From Bradysia coprophila (lineage: Eukaryota > Arthropoda > Insecta > Diptera > Sciaridae): DNA of 64,000 bases. The first letter of the stretch is position 1; the number at the start of each line of letters is the position of its first letter. The translations under genes were made by a program, and so were the position numbers. Below, in pieces: positions 44,853 through 56,699 of this stretch. The notes below the pieces were generated by a model, which had not been told where the DNA came from, did no database searches, and worked only from the letters and a program-made list of their open reading frames with translations. The stretch covers positions 310,001 to 374,000 of the forward strand of contig NC_050737.1 in assembly GCF_014529535.1 (NCBI RefSeq). The letters run 5' to 3'.

Positions 44853-47800
44853 ATGTTCGCGATAATTGTGTCTGTATTATGTGTTTTAAGTTTGTACATA
44901 TGGTGCAAACAAAAATTGTCGGTTTGGAGTAAACAAAGTGTACCAAATAGCAGTCACAGTATATTCCAAATAGTGAAATTGCCATTTCTTCAATTAGATT
45001 CGGAACTAGTGGCTCAGCACGGAAAAGTTGTAGGGTGAGTGTTTAACTAAATTTGAAGAATTTCGTTTAACTGGAACGGAAATCATTAAAAAAGGTGTTT
45101 GTCACTAGAACTGTGTGGACCGGGGATTTTATTTATTCGTAATCTGAAGCCGGTTCGGATGGCTTGACAAATTTGGAGCCTGTCTCCGAGTCCGAGCGGT
45201 CTATTTCCTTAGAAATTATGTAAACATCTCGACTATGTGTGAACATAGAAGGAGTTATGCTTTCAAAGCTGGATAAGCGGACATCATTCATCGAAAAAAT
45301 TTTTTCTGCAACTCCGCTGCGAAAACTGAACTTTTTCATGCGTGATTTAGGTGGCGAAGGGCCTTTTTTTCTCTGGTTTTCTATGTTTTACTTTTCAGCA
45401 CTAGTTGCAAAATGGATTTTCATTTATGCTTTTCGTCACTATTGGTGAAATGGATTTACTTTTCACCACACCTTCTGAATATCTGAACCATTAACCGTAA
45501 ATAAAAATTCTGCCCTGACCAAATTTCGTACCACCGACACCAAATGCTTATCGAGCAACACCTCTAACCTTTCGGCTATTGAGACATATAATCGCAGTGA
45601 ACCAATTTTTGAAGCGTACATAAATGCAGTCAACTTGATCATTCATACAATATTTCGTTGAAACAGTAGAATGCATGTTAAAGGTGTAGTTATGTTGTGC
45701 ATTTCAAAAGTTCATTTTTCGCAGTTTGTTGCAGAAAACGTTGTATGCATCTACCGACAAAAACTCCACTTTTCGCAACTAGTTGTATAAATTACGAAAT
45801 ATGGATCCCGATCGGTCCGAATAAAAATTAGACCGCCCGCACAGCTCTAATGTCACATACAATCAAACAGACAATTAACTAATGGTCTCTGTCTCTGCGC
45901 ATAAAATCTACGCTTTAATGATGTTATTCGCTTATACTTTGATGGAATGTTTGGTTCATTCAAATTTTACATACTTTGTTTGGTAGAAATTTGTTTGGTT
46001 GTTCCAACTGAATTGCAATTGTAATTTTAAGTATAATTGAGAATGTTATATATTCTGCGTGAACGATGTGAAGGAATTATTCAATGAATAATTGCATTTA
46101 TCAGCTTATCTCAAGTATAATGAAACACTTGACAACTCCATAAATTATCGATGAGCAGACTTCATTGGAAAAATTACCAACTAACGACACGAATGTACAA
46201 AACAATTCGAATCGAAAGAGCCAATCAATTAAAAGTTCCATTTAAAATCGCCAGACTCCAATTAATTTGTAAATTTGTTGGAAATTTGTCGAAAATGTAC
46301 TACGTGCTTACATAGATTTCTTTTCGATAACGACTACAGTACCGTTTTAACTTTTGGGTGTTAAGGGCATTTTCAAATCACAGGCGCCGGAATACCCTTT
46401 CTAGTATTTCTAAATAGTAGATTACTGCGAGTGAGATTTTGACGCATTTTGAAGATGCACTAGCGTAGATATTATGGACCCATACTTCAGAAAAATGTTG
46501 TTTTGGTAGATGTCCTTTCAATTTTCATTACAATATAGCCGAGGGCGAACACGCAAAGAAAAATACGTAGTTCCAAACAATTAAGTTAGTTTACTCACCA
46601 AACCGACAGAAAATAAGTTTTAACACTCATGTCAATGAAGGACCGACTCATTTCCTGGGGGAAGTGAGAAAAATCTTAAAGATAATAATTACTATTTGCA
46701 CGTTTTTCATGTAGTATGGTCGGACTGCAATCGAGTCGTTATTATGATCTAGTTGTAATTGATACATTGATTTCAATGGCTTTTCACATGTTGTGGTGAC
46801 CTTGGTCCATTGCGGCGTTCTTACCAAAATAAATTAAAAAGAAAAAAGAGCTAAATAAACAAGGGCGCTGCCAAGGTCAATTGCCCTCTTTGCTCATATA
46901 TGGAACCGACCGGCACTGTAAGAAAACATTTAGTTTCGCTAAAGAATACTTCACACCGAAAAAGAAAAGAAATCCATGGAGTAAGCTGGTGATATTTGAG
47001 AATTTAAATCTTTAGCGACATTGCTATTCCAATAACGAACTGGTGCCTATGGCGATATGTATGCAAACTGCGATTGCGAATGTTCGCTTATAGAAAATAG
47101 AAATTTTTTAGAAATTATCCAATATCAATAGTCAAAGATAAGAGAATGTTTGAAATGTTTTCAAAATTCGTTTTTGTTGTTGTATAACTTCTACCCCCTC
47201 TGTCATCTTTAGTCACTAAAAAAAATCGAAGATGAAGTCGTTTATTGTTGATTTTTCTGATAATTTCTCGATTTTTAAGCAAATAACTTGGAAAGGTGAT
47301 TCAAACCCGATTAAGACATCAATTATCTAGCACGCAAGTATTCTGATTGAATAAACTAACGGCACGACCTTTCGAAAGCGAACAACGAACGTAATCTTAT
47401 ACAGTCCTTCACCATAGGGTTGTTACCACCCCATCTTGTTTAGATGTAAAAATTTGCTTGTTGAATAATTTTACTGCGTGCTAGGTAACTAGGTAAAGTG
47501 GTCGGTCGTTATGTTGTTCACTTTTAGAAAACTATATCATCATTAGATGAAAGGCGAAGGGAATGTAATTCGTAAAGATTTTTATTATGTGCTTCATGTG
47601 AAAGTTGTCCATTACGTAGCAGTATGCCCCTGCGAAAATGATCCATTACATGAAGAATATTTTCTGTTCATTTTATGTGAATTCATTTGTGATAATCAAA
47701 GTTATACGTAATTTACTACGGCGGAAACAACTTTGTTATACTCGAAAAATGGGCAACTCGCATTGGTAGCTGTATTTTCACTAGGGCATAGTTTGTATGT

Positions 47801-49286
47801 CCGAGCCAAAGGTGAACTACAGATTGTTGCTCAAAAACGCACCTGCTTTCGTAGCATCTAATTCTAAGTTTCATCAACAAGTTGCGAAGCTCACGATTGA
47901 TTTCATTTCAGATTAATCAATTTCTTCCGTCCAACATTGCTGATTGCCGATCTTGAGCTAACCAAATCGATTTTGAATGACCTCGAACATTTTCCGAACC
48001 GAATAAAATTCGGTGCCGAGAAAAACATAAGTGGAGAGAACATTCTATTCGCTAGAGATTCGAAATGGCGAAGGTTACGGCACATTGTTACACCATCATT
48101 CAGTCCCAACAAACTTCGTCGAATGTTACCGTTGATGGAAAGCTGTGTCCACGACCTGATTGATGCGCTCGAATCAGGCGAACCGATAGTTGATGTGAAA
48201 CCATACTTTTCTGGATTCACATTGGACACGATTGCAAAATGTGCATTCGGTATTCAGGTTGGTAAATTTACAACTTTCAGAGAAATCAAAATTTTTGAAA
48301 ATTGTGACTCTGTTGCATAGCTGAATTCGGCCAAAGATCCCAACAATGAGTTCGTTAAATATGGCCAAAAGTTTTTCGGCTCTTTGCAACTGAATACTCT
48401 TCTAGTTATACTCTTCCCAACGTTCTCTACCGAAGTATTGAATTTGCATGGTTTCAATAGAGAGGCGACCAGGTTTTTCTTTAACCTGACGCTGCAAATT
48501 ATCGAAGATCGTCGACAATCGAAGGCAGACAATGACTACAATGACTTTATTGGATTACTAATGAAGGCTGAATTTGAAGGTCAACTATTAACAGACAAAC
48601 AAATAGCCGATCAAGGAATAGCATTTTTCTTGGCTGGTTTCGATACGAGCTCGGTAACGCTGACAACGATCGCGTATCTTTTGGCTAAGCATCAACCAGT
48701 TCAGGATCAGCTGAAAACCGAAATCGATCAATTTTTTAAGGAAAACAAATCCGTTTCCTATGACACAATCAACGAATTGAACTATTTGGACGCTGTGATC
48801 AATGAGACGCTACGTTATTCGCCAACTTTACCACGATTAATGAGAGAAGCGGACAAAGACTATACAATCGAATACAATGGAAAGGAAATATTTATACCCA
48901 AAGATACCCACATCCAAATGTCTGTACATTGCATCCACCACGACGAAGAGAATTTCGAGGATGCTACGCATTTTCGACCGGAGAGATTTCTGAAAAATTC
49001 GATCTTGAAACACAACACGAACGCTTTTCTACCGTTAAGTTTTTACTTTAAAACATTGTCCTGAATCCCATACTTAATTGCATACAGTTACAGGTTCGGA
49101 AATGGTCCACGCAATTGTGTGGGCGTTCGATTGGCAATGCTCGAAATCAAGGTTTGCGTTCTACATCTTATTCGCCGATTTCAGTTTGAAATGGTCGACA
49201 AAACAGAACCACTGAAATATGCACCAGCGCAGCCAGTATCCAGCACAGAAACAATGTATTTGAAATTAGTGAAGCGTCAGTTGTAG
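44853..49286 (+). CDS. Cytochrome P450, CYP3 clan (gene C), 4 exons, 477 aa
   Basis: A microsomal P450 monooxygenase. Exons: 44853-45034, 47912-48257, 48321-49033, 49094-49286. Introns are GT-AG. The first ATG in the frame was chosen as start; an in-frame TAA lies upstream at 44826-44828. A hydrophobic anchor (residues about 1-17) is followed by a basic stretch. Helix C has W113-RRL-R117. FGIQ at the end of exon 2 joins LNSAKDPNNEF of exon 3. The I-helix is AGFDTSS (281-287), the K-helix ETLR (338-341), then FRPERF (394-399) and haem loop FGNGPRNCVG with Cys422. FPNR after helix B' and this I-helix form fit the CYP3 clan (CYP6/CYP9/CYP3-like), not CYP4. The usual proline-rich hinge (GPKP type) is missing: only VPNSSHS follows the anchor. 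Intron 1 is 2877 bp. An alternative exon 4 acceptor at 49087 would add two residues (YR). Confidence 0.93.
45035..47911 (+). other. Intron 1 of gene C, 2877 bp
   Basis: The donor GTGAGT at 45035 and an acceptor ending TTTCATTTCAG at 47911 are phase-compatible and join KVVG to LINFFRPTLL. I found no further exon or clear repeat inside. Short ORFs, such as the one near 45239-45448, have no motif. Confidence 0.75.
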
Positions 49287-50380
49287 GGGCCTTTTAAAAA
49301 TTGATTTATATTATATGACAGTGACAGTGCAGGCAGAGGGTCTATGAACCGCAACACTATTTGAATAATATCTTTTATTGGGGTTGCTCTACTCACTAGA
49401 TCTGAGATGGCCGATGGCGAAAAACCCGTTTTCGATACGCGTAACGAGCTAGTACTCTTCCTAACGCATGATAAAAGGCTTTTTTCAAGGAATCAAATTC
49501 GCTACAATAACATTTCCCACAATTTGTCTAGCTAGTGTTGGTATGAACGACAAAGTCGTGATATTTCCACACTAGACAGCGAATAGTATTTTTCGTACCA
49601 AGCCAGGGAATGACGATTTTTTCAGCACCAATCCTAAGTTTTATTGTAGAATTTTGTGCACTACCTCATTGCACGACTATACGTACTACGTATATGTTCA
49701 CATATTCACAGTGGTAATACATTATTGAATTAACATAAAAAAAAATAAGAAGAAACGTAGCAGATAGAGGAGCTTACAATTTTATTGATAAAAATATTTT
49801 ATCGTTGCTACTGCACAACGAAATATGTAGGATGTAAGTTGATTCGCAATGATTCTCAGCCTTTATGAACATGGTTTCATTAAAAAAAAAATCTAACTCC
49901 AATCGTTCCGCATTCATTATATATATTACACACTTGTCACGAAGAAGTCGAGGCTTGCCGAGACTGATAGTGACAAGTGTGTACTCTATTTTATCACATA
50001 AGCGAAAACGAGACAACAACATAGACCTAAAGTGTAATTTTTGAATTAAACTTCTAGTTAAGTAATATATCACGTCCTTGCTCGTAAGTTTGTTGTGTTG
50101 GCAAGTGAGGGCTTTGCGGAACGAGCCGAAAGCTAGTGCACTCCCACACAATCCAAACCAAAAAACTTGCAAGCAATTACACGTGAGATATTTTATCGTT
50201 CTGGAGTGAGTATGTCCAGTATGTCATACATTAAACGGTTCTGTATATAAGCTGTATATGATACATTAATCTATCGTCGACCGCGACCCGTCCCTAGGGA
50301 GTTTTGTTTTACTCTGCATTTAAATGAAAGAAACTAAACTGTTCAATTGTTGTGTTGCATTCGCATATATGAAAGAAACT
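49287..50380. other. 3' flank of gene C, no gene
   Basis: A minus-strand open frame of 132 codons (50172-49774) spans a hairpin and has no motif, so I do not call it a gene. GGGGCCTTTTAAAA at 49288 resembles one end of the 59.28-kb repeat. Confidence 0.45.
49927..49983. repeat. Hairpin with 14-bp arms
   Basis: TACACACTTGTCAC pairs with GTGACAAGTGTGTA. The loop has TCGAGGCTTGCCGAG, a smaller inverted repeat. Confidence 0.75.
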
Positions 50381-50390
50381 CGGAAAAAAA

Positions 50391-50463
50391 TCCTGACCCC
50401 TACGAGAACCGAACTCGGAAACTTTGCGTGAAAGCAAGCAGCGCTAACCATTCGACAACTGAG
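50391..50463 (-). repeat. tRNA-like (SINE-type) sequence
   Basis: The reverse strand has CTCAGTTGTCGAATGGTTAG (A box), an anticodon-like hairpin TTGCTTTCACGCAA and GAGTTCGGTTCTC (B box). The two would-be acceptor strands do not pair, so it is not a functional tRNA gene. Confidence 0.6.
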
Positions 50464-50902
50464 TTTTCGAATATGTACGAATTACTAAATTGCTAGTTGG
50501 ATTCTCGCGGCTAATGTGATTCAATTCGAAAAGTACATAACGTGTACGACTCATGGCGCAGTGTGTGTGTAGTTGTTATGTGAACCCATTCTCTTGTATT
50601 TTGTTTACGATGAAAATAATTAAATTTCGACTAAACGGATTTCAATCAAACAAAATGCCAGTGTGTAGTGCGTGATCTCAGGCCTTCTGTAACGTAATTA
50701 GTTTTTCAATCGGATTAATATCTGCCGAGATACAAATCTTTGAAAACTCGATGTGATCAACATGTACAACGCAACGTAAGAACACGTTTTGTTGAGTCAT
50801 GCATCGAAACAGATATCGTTTCGATTGAAAATGAAATTAGTTTGAAGAGACTCTGCAAGTCTACGTGAATATTTGATAAAAAAAATAATTTAAAAAAAAA
50901 TT

Positions 50903-50968
50903 GTCGAGGAGCGAACCCAAGACCATCGCATAAAAGTGGCGCGCTCTTACCGATTCGGCTACTGAGAC
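50903..50968 (-). repeat. tRNA-like (SINE-type) sequence with A/T tail
   Basis: The reverse strand reads GTCTCAGTAGCCGAATCGG (A box), GGGTTCGCTCC (B box), then a long T-rich tail (50880-50902). Head and tail order fits a tRNA-derived SINE. Confidence 0.65.
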
Positions 50969-51094
50969 TTCGAATGAAATGGATTTGTTGACACGTTTTG
51001 TTTTGCACAATGTGTGTGTGCATGTGTGTATCAGAATATTTTCCAGTTTTCGTTTGTGTATGACATAACTCACCCCGGAACGATAATATATATT

Positions 51095-51205
51095 ATGCAC
51101 CTGTTGCCAAGATTGGTATTTTGACGTGTAGGACATTATTGCCCTAGCCGAAGGCGTGGGTCGTAATGCCTACACGTCAAAATAACAGTCTGGCAATAGG
51201 TGCAT
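51095..51205. mobile_element. Small hairpin MITE
   Basis: ATGCACCTxTTGCCA pairs with TGGCAATAGGTGCAT. TATTTTGACGTGTAGG pairs with CCTACACGTCAAAATA. Confidence 0.82.
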
Positions 51206-51210
51206 ATCAT

Positions 51211-51299
51211 ATTTTATCTGTCGAGAACAGATATATCGAGATAAACAAAAACTCCCTAGAGGGATAAGCTCGAGATTATCGTTCTAGACAGATAAAATC
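51211..51299. mobile_element. Second small hairpin MITE, adjacent
   Basis: ATTTTATCTGTC pairs with GACAGATAAAAT, with GAGAAC/GTTCTA and ATCGAGAT/CTCGAGATTAT also partly complementary inside. Confidence 0.7.
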
Positions 51300-51309
51300 A
51301 TATATGTTG

Positions 51310-53395
51310 TAGTAGGGCTCGCTAACGCTCGTTCGTGTTATGTACAGAAGTGTAACGATCTCATTACCCCTCCTACCACATAATAATTATTACATTCTTG
51401 TGTACGGTAAGTGTGCACAAACAATGACGGTAGGTGCACTTTACCGTTTATGTAATAAAAATTTGAAAAACCGTAATCCAATATTGCGTCTAACAGAGTG
51501 TGTGAAATAAAAATTCTGACGAAAAAATAGTTTCAATTTGAATTGTTTTGCTAACAAAGTCAGCCAACAAAGACATCATCGTTTTAACGACGAGGATTCG
51601 ACGATCCTTAACTACATAACTATGTACCAGGTAAGCATAATTGTGAAAAAATGAACGATTTTAACGGATTTATGTTTGCTGAGGTTTGACAACAACTTCA
51701 TACGGAATTAGTTAACTAGAAGCCAATGCAATATGTCGAGAGCATATTCACAGAGAAAACTTGAAGTACATCGTATGTACAACAGGTTTACTACAAGAGT
51801 TATTTTATGAGAAAAAATACGATGCAACAAATATAAATTCGAGATTCAACTTATCAATTCTGACCAACTATGACCTCTCTTGAAAATTCTGTTCTAGTGT
51901 CTACGATGTATTACTATTTTAAACATATGCACTTGTGCAGATCACTCAGTGCCAATTCAGGGAAACAAATTCCCAAAAATTCTGGTTTATCTTAAATCTT
52001 ATAAAATACATTGAGGGGGCCTTTTGAAAAACGGAAAGTTCCTTAAATGCGAATAATTTCTCAATATGGTGTTTGTCCTTCAGTACGAATTGTCTCTTAA
52101 TGGGCTATTTGACCTTCAGGACGAATAGTCTGTTAATGGACTATTTGTCCTTAAGGAGGGTGAAACGTACCAGGCCGTTTTTCAATGATTCTGCTTGCCA
52201 ATTACAACAAACAAGCATGAATAAATATCCTGGAATTTTTCCGTCAAAAAATAGTTCCTACATTTTAGGTAAACGTGACGGAAAAATTAAAGGAATTGCC
52301 GTGAGTTTAATTCCTCTCAAATAGGCCCTGCGATCTTATAATTTATCGTAAGGCTGTAAGTGGAGTCTCTACTCTCTACACGCAAACAAACACTCGTTTG
52401 AACAAGTCTTCATCTTCAACAAAATGCATGTGAAGGGCTCACATTGCACTTTCTTCCTTATGTTTCGAGAAAATTTTATTGTTTTGGTTGTGCGAGTTTG
52501 CATCATTGTGAAGTGGTTCAAATTCAGTGGTTTAAACTTCCCTTATAAAATTCAAGCATCTACTCCAGAAAATGATCACTACTACGAAAATTCGAGATGT
52601 TTCAGATGTTTGTAAAACTTGAGAGTATTCATTGTGGACGAAACAAGTATTTCACATGGAAATAATATGTGCACCACATCCATTGGAAGCAATTTTGTAT
52701 AGAATGCAAGCGATAAATTTCAAACATGCTCATCTCGAAGTCTGTATTCTGTAAACTATATTATTTGAAGTCAGAGACTATTTTTGGAAAATTGATCTGA
52801 TAAAATTTTCCGAAATTGGTCAAATTGCAAAAATACATTTTATTTTAAATGCGACAAAAAAGACAATTATGGCGCAGCCGGTAAAAAATCGATCTTTTCA
52901 AAAATAAAAGTTTTACAGTTTCTTCAGCTTTAGAAAACACAATTTTAGATTTTTTGGAGTTTTAAAAGTCATCAATGTTCCCAGTTCACTTCATTGACAC
53001 AGTATATGATATGTTGGCGTAAAATTTGCATTCGCTAAGGGATTTTTCAAATTTTAAACCAAAATATCATAACCTGGAAACACTTTATTGACTTTCGAAC
53101 ATTTCGTCTTTTACTTGCTACCCGTGTTATGGTCTAAGAATATATTTTCTTTTAACCATAAACACATAGGGAACAAGAACACTTATTCGAGAGTTAGAAA
53201 CTTGACTTCACAGCTCGTGGTTCAGCTGCGTTCCCGATTCTCGTACCGTTGAATCTCTACAAGATAAAATGCCACCAAAAGTTGATAGAATTCATTCTGT
53301 CCTTGTACAGGACTTTGGTGACAGTATCTCGTTCTAAGTTTCGAAGTATTGATTGAAGATTCCCGTGTAGATTCAACAGTGACAAAAAATTAACA
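51310..53395. other. Gene-free stretch
   Basis: No gene supported. 52014-52331 may be a weak inverted-repeat element (GGGGGCCTTTTGA at the left, TCAAATAGGCCCTG at the right) akin to 59.28 kb. The rest is unremarkable. Confidence 0.4.
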
Positions 53396-53396
53396 G

Positions 53397-53880
53397 CGGT
53401 CACAGGTAATGTACGTCCCCAGGTAATGTATTTTCATAACATTATCTGTGACAGGTAATCTTTTATAACTGGTAATGCAAAAGCTTAACTTCGACAGTTA
53501 TTTGCAAAAAAAAAATTGTACGCGCTGGATTCGATCCGGGGACCCTCAGATCATGAGTCTAGTGCGTTGTCACTGAGTCATTCAGTACGTAACGTTTCAT
53601 AGTTTTATTGTGGATATAAGCTAAAACATTACCTGTCACAGCTAATGTAGGTTACCCACCACAGATAATGTGCATTATCTGCCACAGCTAACATTTGACG
53701 GACACATATCTGTCACAGGTAATGCTTCACAGATAGCCTACTTACAGGAAGCTTTGGGGCACGTTACCAGTCGCAGATAATTAATTTCTATAACATTACC
53801 TGTGTCAGCTAACTTTTCGTAACATTACCATCTGCAGGTAATCTTTTTGAAAAGATTATCTGTCACAGGTAATGTGAAAA
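53397..53880. repeat. Array of TCACAGGTAATG-type motifs in both orientations
   Basis: About a dozen degenerate copies of ACATTACCTGTCACAGGTAA and parts of it, for example at 53400, 53425, 53440, 53630, 53710, 53795 and 53860. Each is itself palindromic (ACCTGT...ACAGGT). The array is interrupted by the tRNA-like piece at 53521-53584. Confidence 0.8.
53521..53584 (-). repeat. tRNA-Met-like sequence inside the motif array
   Basis: The reverse strand has TGACTCAGTGACAACGCACT, an anticodon-like loop with CAT in GACTCATGATCTGA, and GGATCGAATCC (B box). It resembles eukaryotic tRNA-Met(CAT) in the anticodon arm. No acceptor stem forms, so it is a derived repeat. Confidence 0.55.
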
Positions 53881-55890
53881 AATATTTTTTATCAGTGAAG
53901 TCGTTGCGTTCTTAACCAGAATGTTTTTGCAAAGTGGAGCACAATGGTTGCCCAACACTCATGGATTAACATATTAGAAACGCACCACCAACTAACGAGA
54001 TGGCTTTTGAAACTCTAGAAAATCTGAAATATGTTCCGAACCAAAAAACAACACTAGAAAAGTTTGAAAAATCTTAGCAAATGTTTACAAATTCTACCAA
54101 ATCAAATATATACCAAAAATATGCCCTGTTTAAAGCTAAAGCTAAAGCGATAAGTTTTTTGTTCATAAATAAAAGTGAAAAGATAAAATGTTTGCGATAT
54201 TTTCACCAATAGCCGCCGTGGAGACGTGATGGTAGTCTAGTTACAAGGATATAATAAACAACAACTTTATCATAATTTCTAAAACAAGGAATAAAAAAGG
54301 TTCTTGCAACTATTATATTTCGTAGAAAAGTATAAAATGAAAATGTTTTTAGAATAAAAAAAAAATCCCCTTGTTGAAACGCTTTCATTTCATTCCGCGC
54401 GTTTCCTGTACTTGTTTATGCCAATGCATGTAACATCGTAATTTCAAAAAAAATTCTAAAGCTTGCATAATGGAGATGATGAAAAAAAACTGGAAAGTCA
54501 TAAATCTGTGAACATTTTATACACACATTGCGGAATCTGTTGAAAGGATTTAAAGTCTTTCAGTTTTAATTATAAATGCCATGTCTTGCTTACTTGAAAA
54601 ATGCTCCTTTGTCTGTAATTATATTGTAGTGTTATTATTTTAGTTCGTCTACTCTACAGTACATTTCTGTTTGTTAACAAATATCTTGCCGTTAAAGCTA
54701 AGCCGGTAAGTATACTTAAAGAAAAGTACCAATGTGTGGACGTATACTCGCTTCTTACTGGATTTGATTTGAAAAAAAATGGAAAATTGTTCGTGGTACT
54801 AGAACTGTAACAAAAGCTCTGAGAAGAAAAGAAAAATCGAAAAATCAGCACACCGAGCGTAATAACTCAGCCGCACAGAGAGTAATGGAAACTTTTAAGG
54901 TATTTAAGGTATTAAAGGACGTACGCAGTTCAGTGTTCTCAGACAAAGTGATAATTCGAGAAAAATACATTTTCGAAAATTAAATTAATTTGGAGGGGAG
55001 GTCGGTGTTTCATACGTCACAAAAACATTCTTATCAATGATTTAAGTCGTGGATGGCAACACTGAATTGCGGCATACTATATGGATGTTCCCTTAACGCA
55101 TTTCAAAATTAGAAATTCTGAAATTTAATCTTTTGTAATAAAATGTATTGTTTAATCGGCCAGCTAACTACCCCTGGCTTACGAAAATGACTTTCCATAA
55201 ATTATTCTTTTCATTAGAAAAAAATCATAAATACTGTCAGCCAGCGAAGAAGGATGAAATTTTTCGAAAAGAGGTTGTCTGGCATAATTCATGAAAAGTG
55301 TTTGGTAGAAAATTAATCTTTACGGCACCATATTAATATTTATTTTCGCTCTTTATTTTCATATCATATTCGGTGTATAAAATATCCTTAAACTGTTCAT
55401 GCAAGCCATGAAACAACTGTATGACAGCAATAAATTTTGTAGATATTTCTTCTCAACCGTTAACTAGGTTGCATTTTAAAGTTTTCTTAATCGATCCATT
55501 AAGAAAAATGAGCGAAGTTCAATTAAATTGGTTTCGGGAAAATTGGGTCACTTGTTTCACTGCAGACTAGTATGAGCATATCCACTCACTATGGAGCCGA
55601 TAAATATAGGGATAAGTTAAACAATGGTCGCTTTATAGTTGTAAAGATAAATAGCATTTGGTTGCTTTAATGGATTTCCTTTTTTCGGAGACAGATTCGA
55701 ATGAATACCATTGTAAACAAAGCTGATTTGATTTATGAGCAAATCGTATTTATCATGCTTGAATAAAGTAACTGACCGCTATGACGTTTCGAATACAGTT
55801 ACCTATCGGTTCATAGATTTTATGTGAACTACCTCAACGAACTATATACACATACCTCAATTTTGAATCTTAGAAAATATCAAATTTAAT
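53881..55890. other. Gene-free AT-rich stretch
   Basis: No gene or clear repeat recognised. Confidence 0.45.
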
Positions 55891-55897
55891 TAGACAA

Positions 55898-56062
55898 ATT
55901 CCCTTGACTGAAAGTCAGGGTCTTACACCAGAAAATACCGAAAAATGTGGGTAACAAAAAGGTGCACTGTGATTGAAAATGTATGAAATGCTATGAAAAA
56001 CGTTAAATGTGGGTAACAAAAAATCGTTGAAGGCACGATAACTTGAGTAATTTTTAACCAAT
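55898..56062 (+). repeat. Dispersed repeat, copy 2 (partner at 8.73 kb)
   Basis: See the matching blocks described for 8727-8871. GTGGGTAACAAAAA occurs twice inside this copy (about 55948 and 56017). Confidence 0.7.
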
Positions 56063-56344
56063 TTGGATGTTTCTTTTTTTTTAATACGTGGAATTAAAAT
56101 CCCGAGGCTAAGTTCGAAGATGGGCTATGTAGGACTAAGGATCTGGAAGCTATCCGAGAAAAACGGGATTTTATACTGTTGATCATAGCCTTAATTAAAA
56201 AAGATTACTTTGATAAAATTTGATTTTGTTTGGTAGTGTTGGTAAATCATATAAGTTTGTTTTCGACGTGCATGAAACTTGTAGGAAGAATAATTTCATC
56301 GTTCTATGCTCATCTTCTAACTTGTAAACATCTCTTCCTAACAA

Positions 56345-56690
56345 CTTGATAGTTGACTATCAAATTTGATAGTTGACTAACAACTTGATAGTTGACTATC
56401 AAATTTGATAGTTGATTATCAAATTTGATAGTTGATTATCAAATTTGATAGTTGACTATCAAATTTGATAGTTGACTATCAAATTTGATAGTTGATTATC
56501 AAATTTGATAGTTGATTATCAAATTTGATAGTTGACTATCAAATTTGATAGTTGACTATCAAATTTGATAGTTGACTATCAAATTTGATAGTTGACTATC
56601 AAATTTGATAGTTGACTATCAAATTTGATAGTTGACTAACGATAGTTGACTATCAAATTTGATAGTTGACTATCAAGTTGTTTGTCATTT
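56345..56690. repeat. Self-complementary 20-bp minisatellite, about 17 copies
   Basis: Unit GATAGTTGACTATCAAATTT. Both GATAGTTGACTATC and CAAATTTG are palindromic, so each unit, and the whole array, can fold back on itself. A GACTATC/GATTATC variant occurs at several adjacent units. The array has two breaks (near 56378 and 56637), and both flanks show CAACTTGATAG or CTATCAAGTTG. Confidence 0.97.
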
Positions 56691-56699
56691 ATCAAGTCG

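Noticed and set aside
49774..50172. 132-codon minus-strand ORF as a gene
   Set aside because: It runs across a hairpin and AT-rich DNA; the protein has low-quality composition and no recognisable domain.
50391..50463. Functional tRNA-Glu gene
   Set aside because: The anticodon-like hairpin and B box are present but the acceptor strands do not pair and the T stem is imperfect.
56345..56690. CRISPR-like regular array
   Set aside because: The units abut directly with no unique spacers, the repeat is only 20 bp and palindromic, and the genome is clearly eukaryotic.
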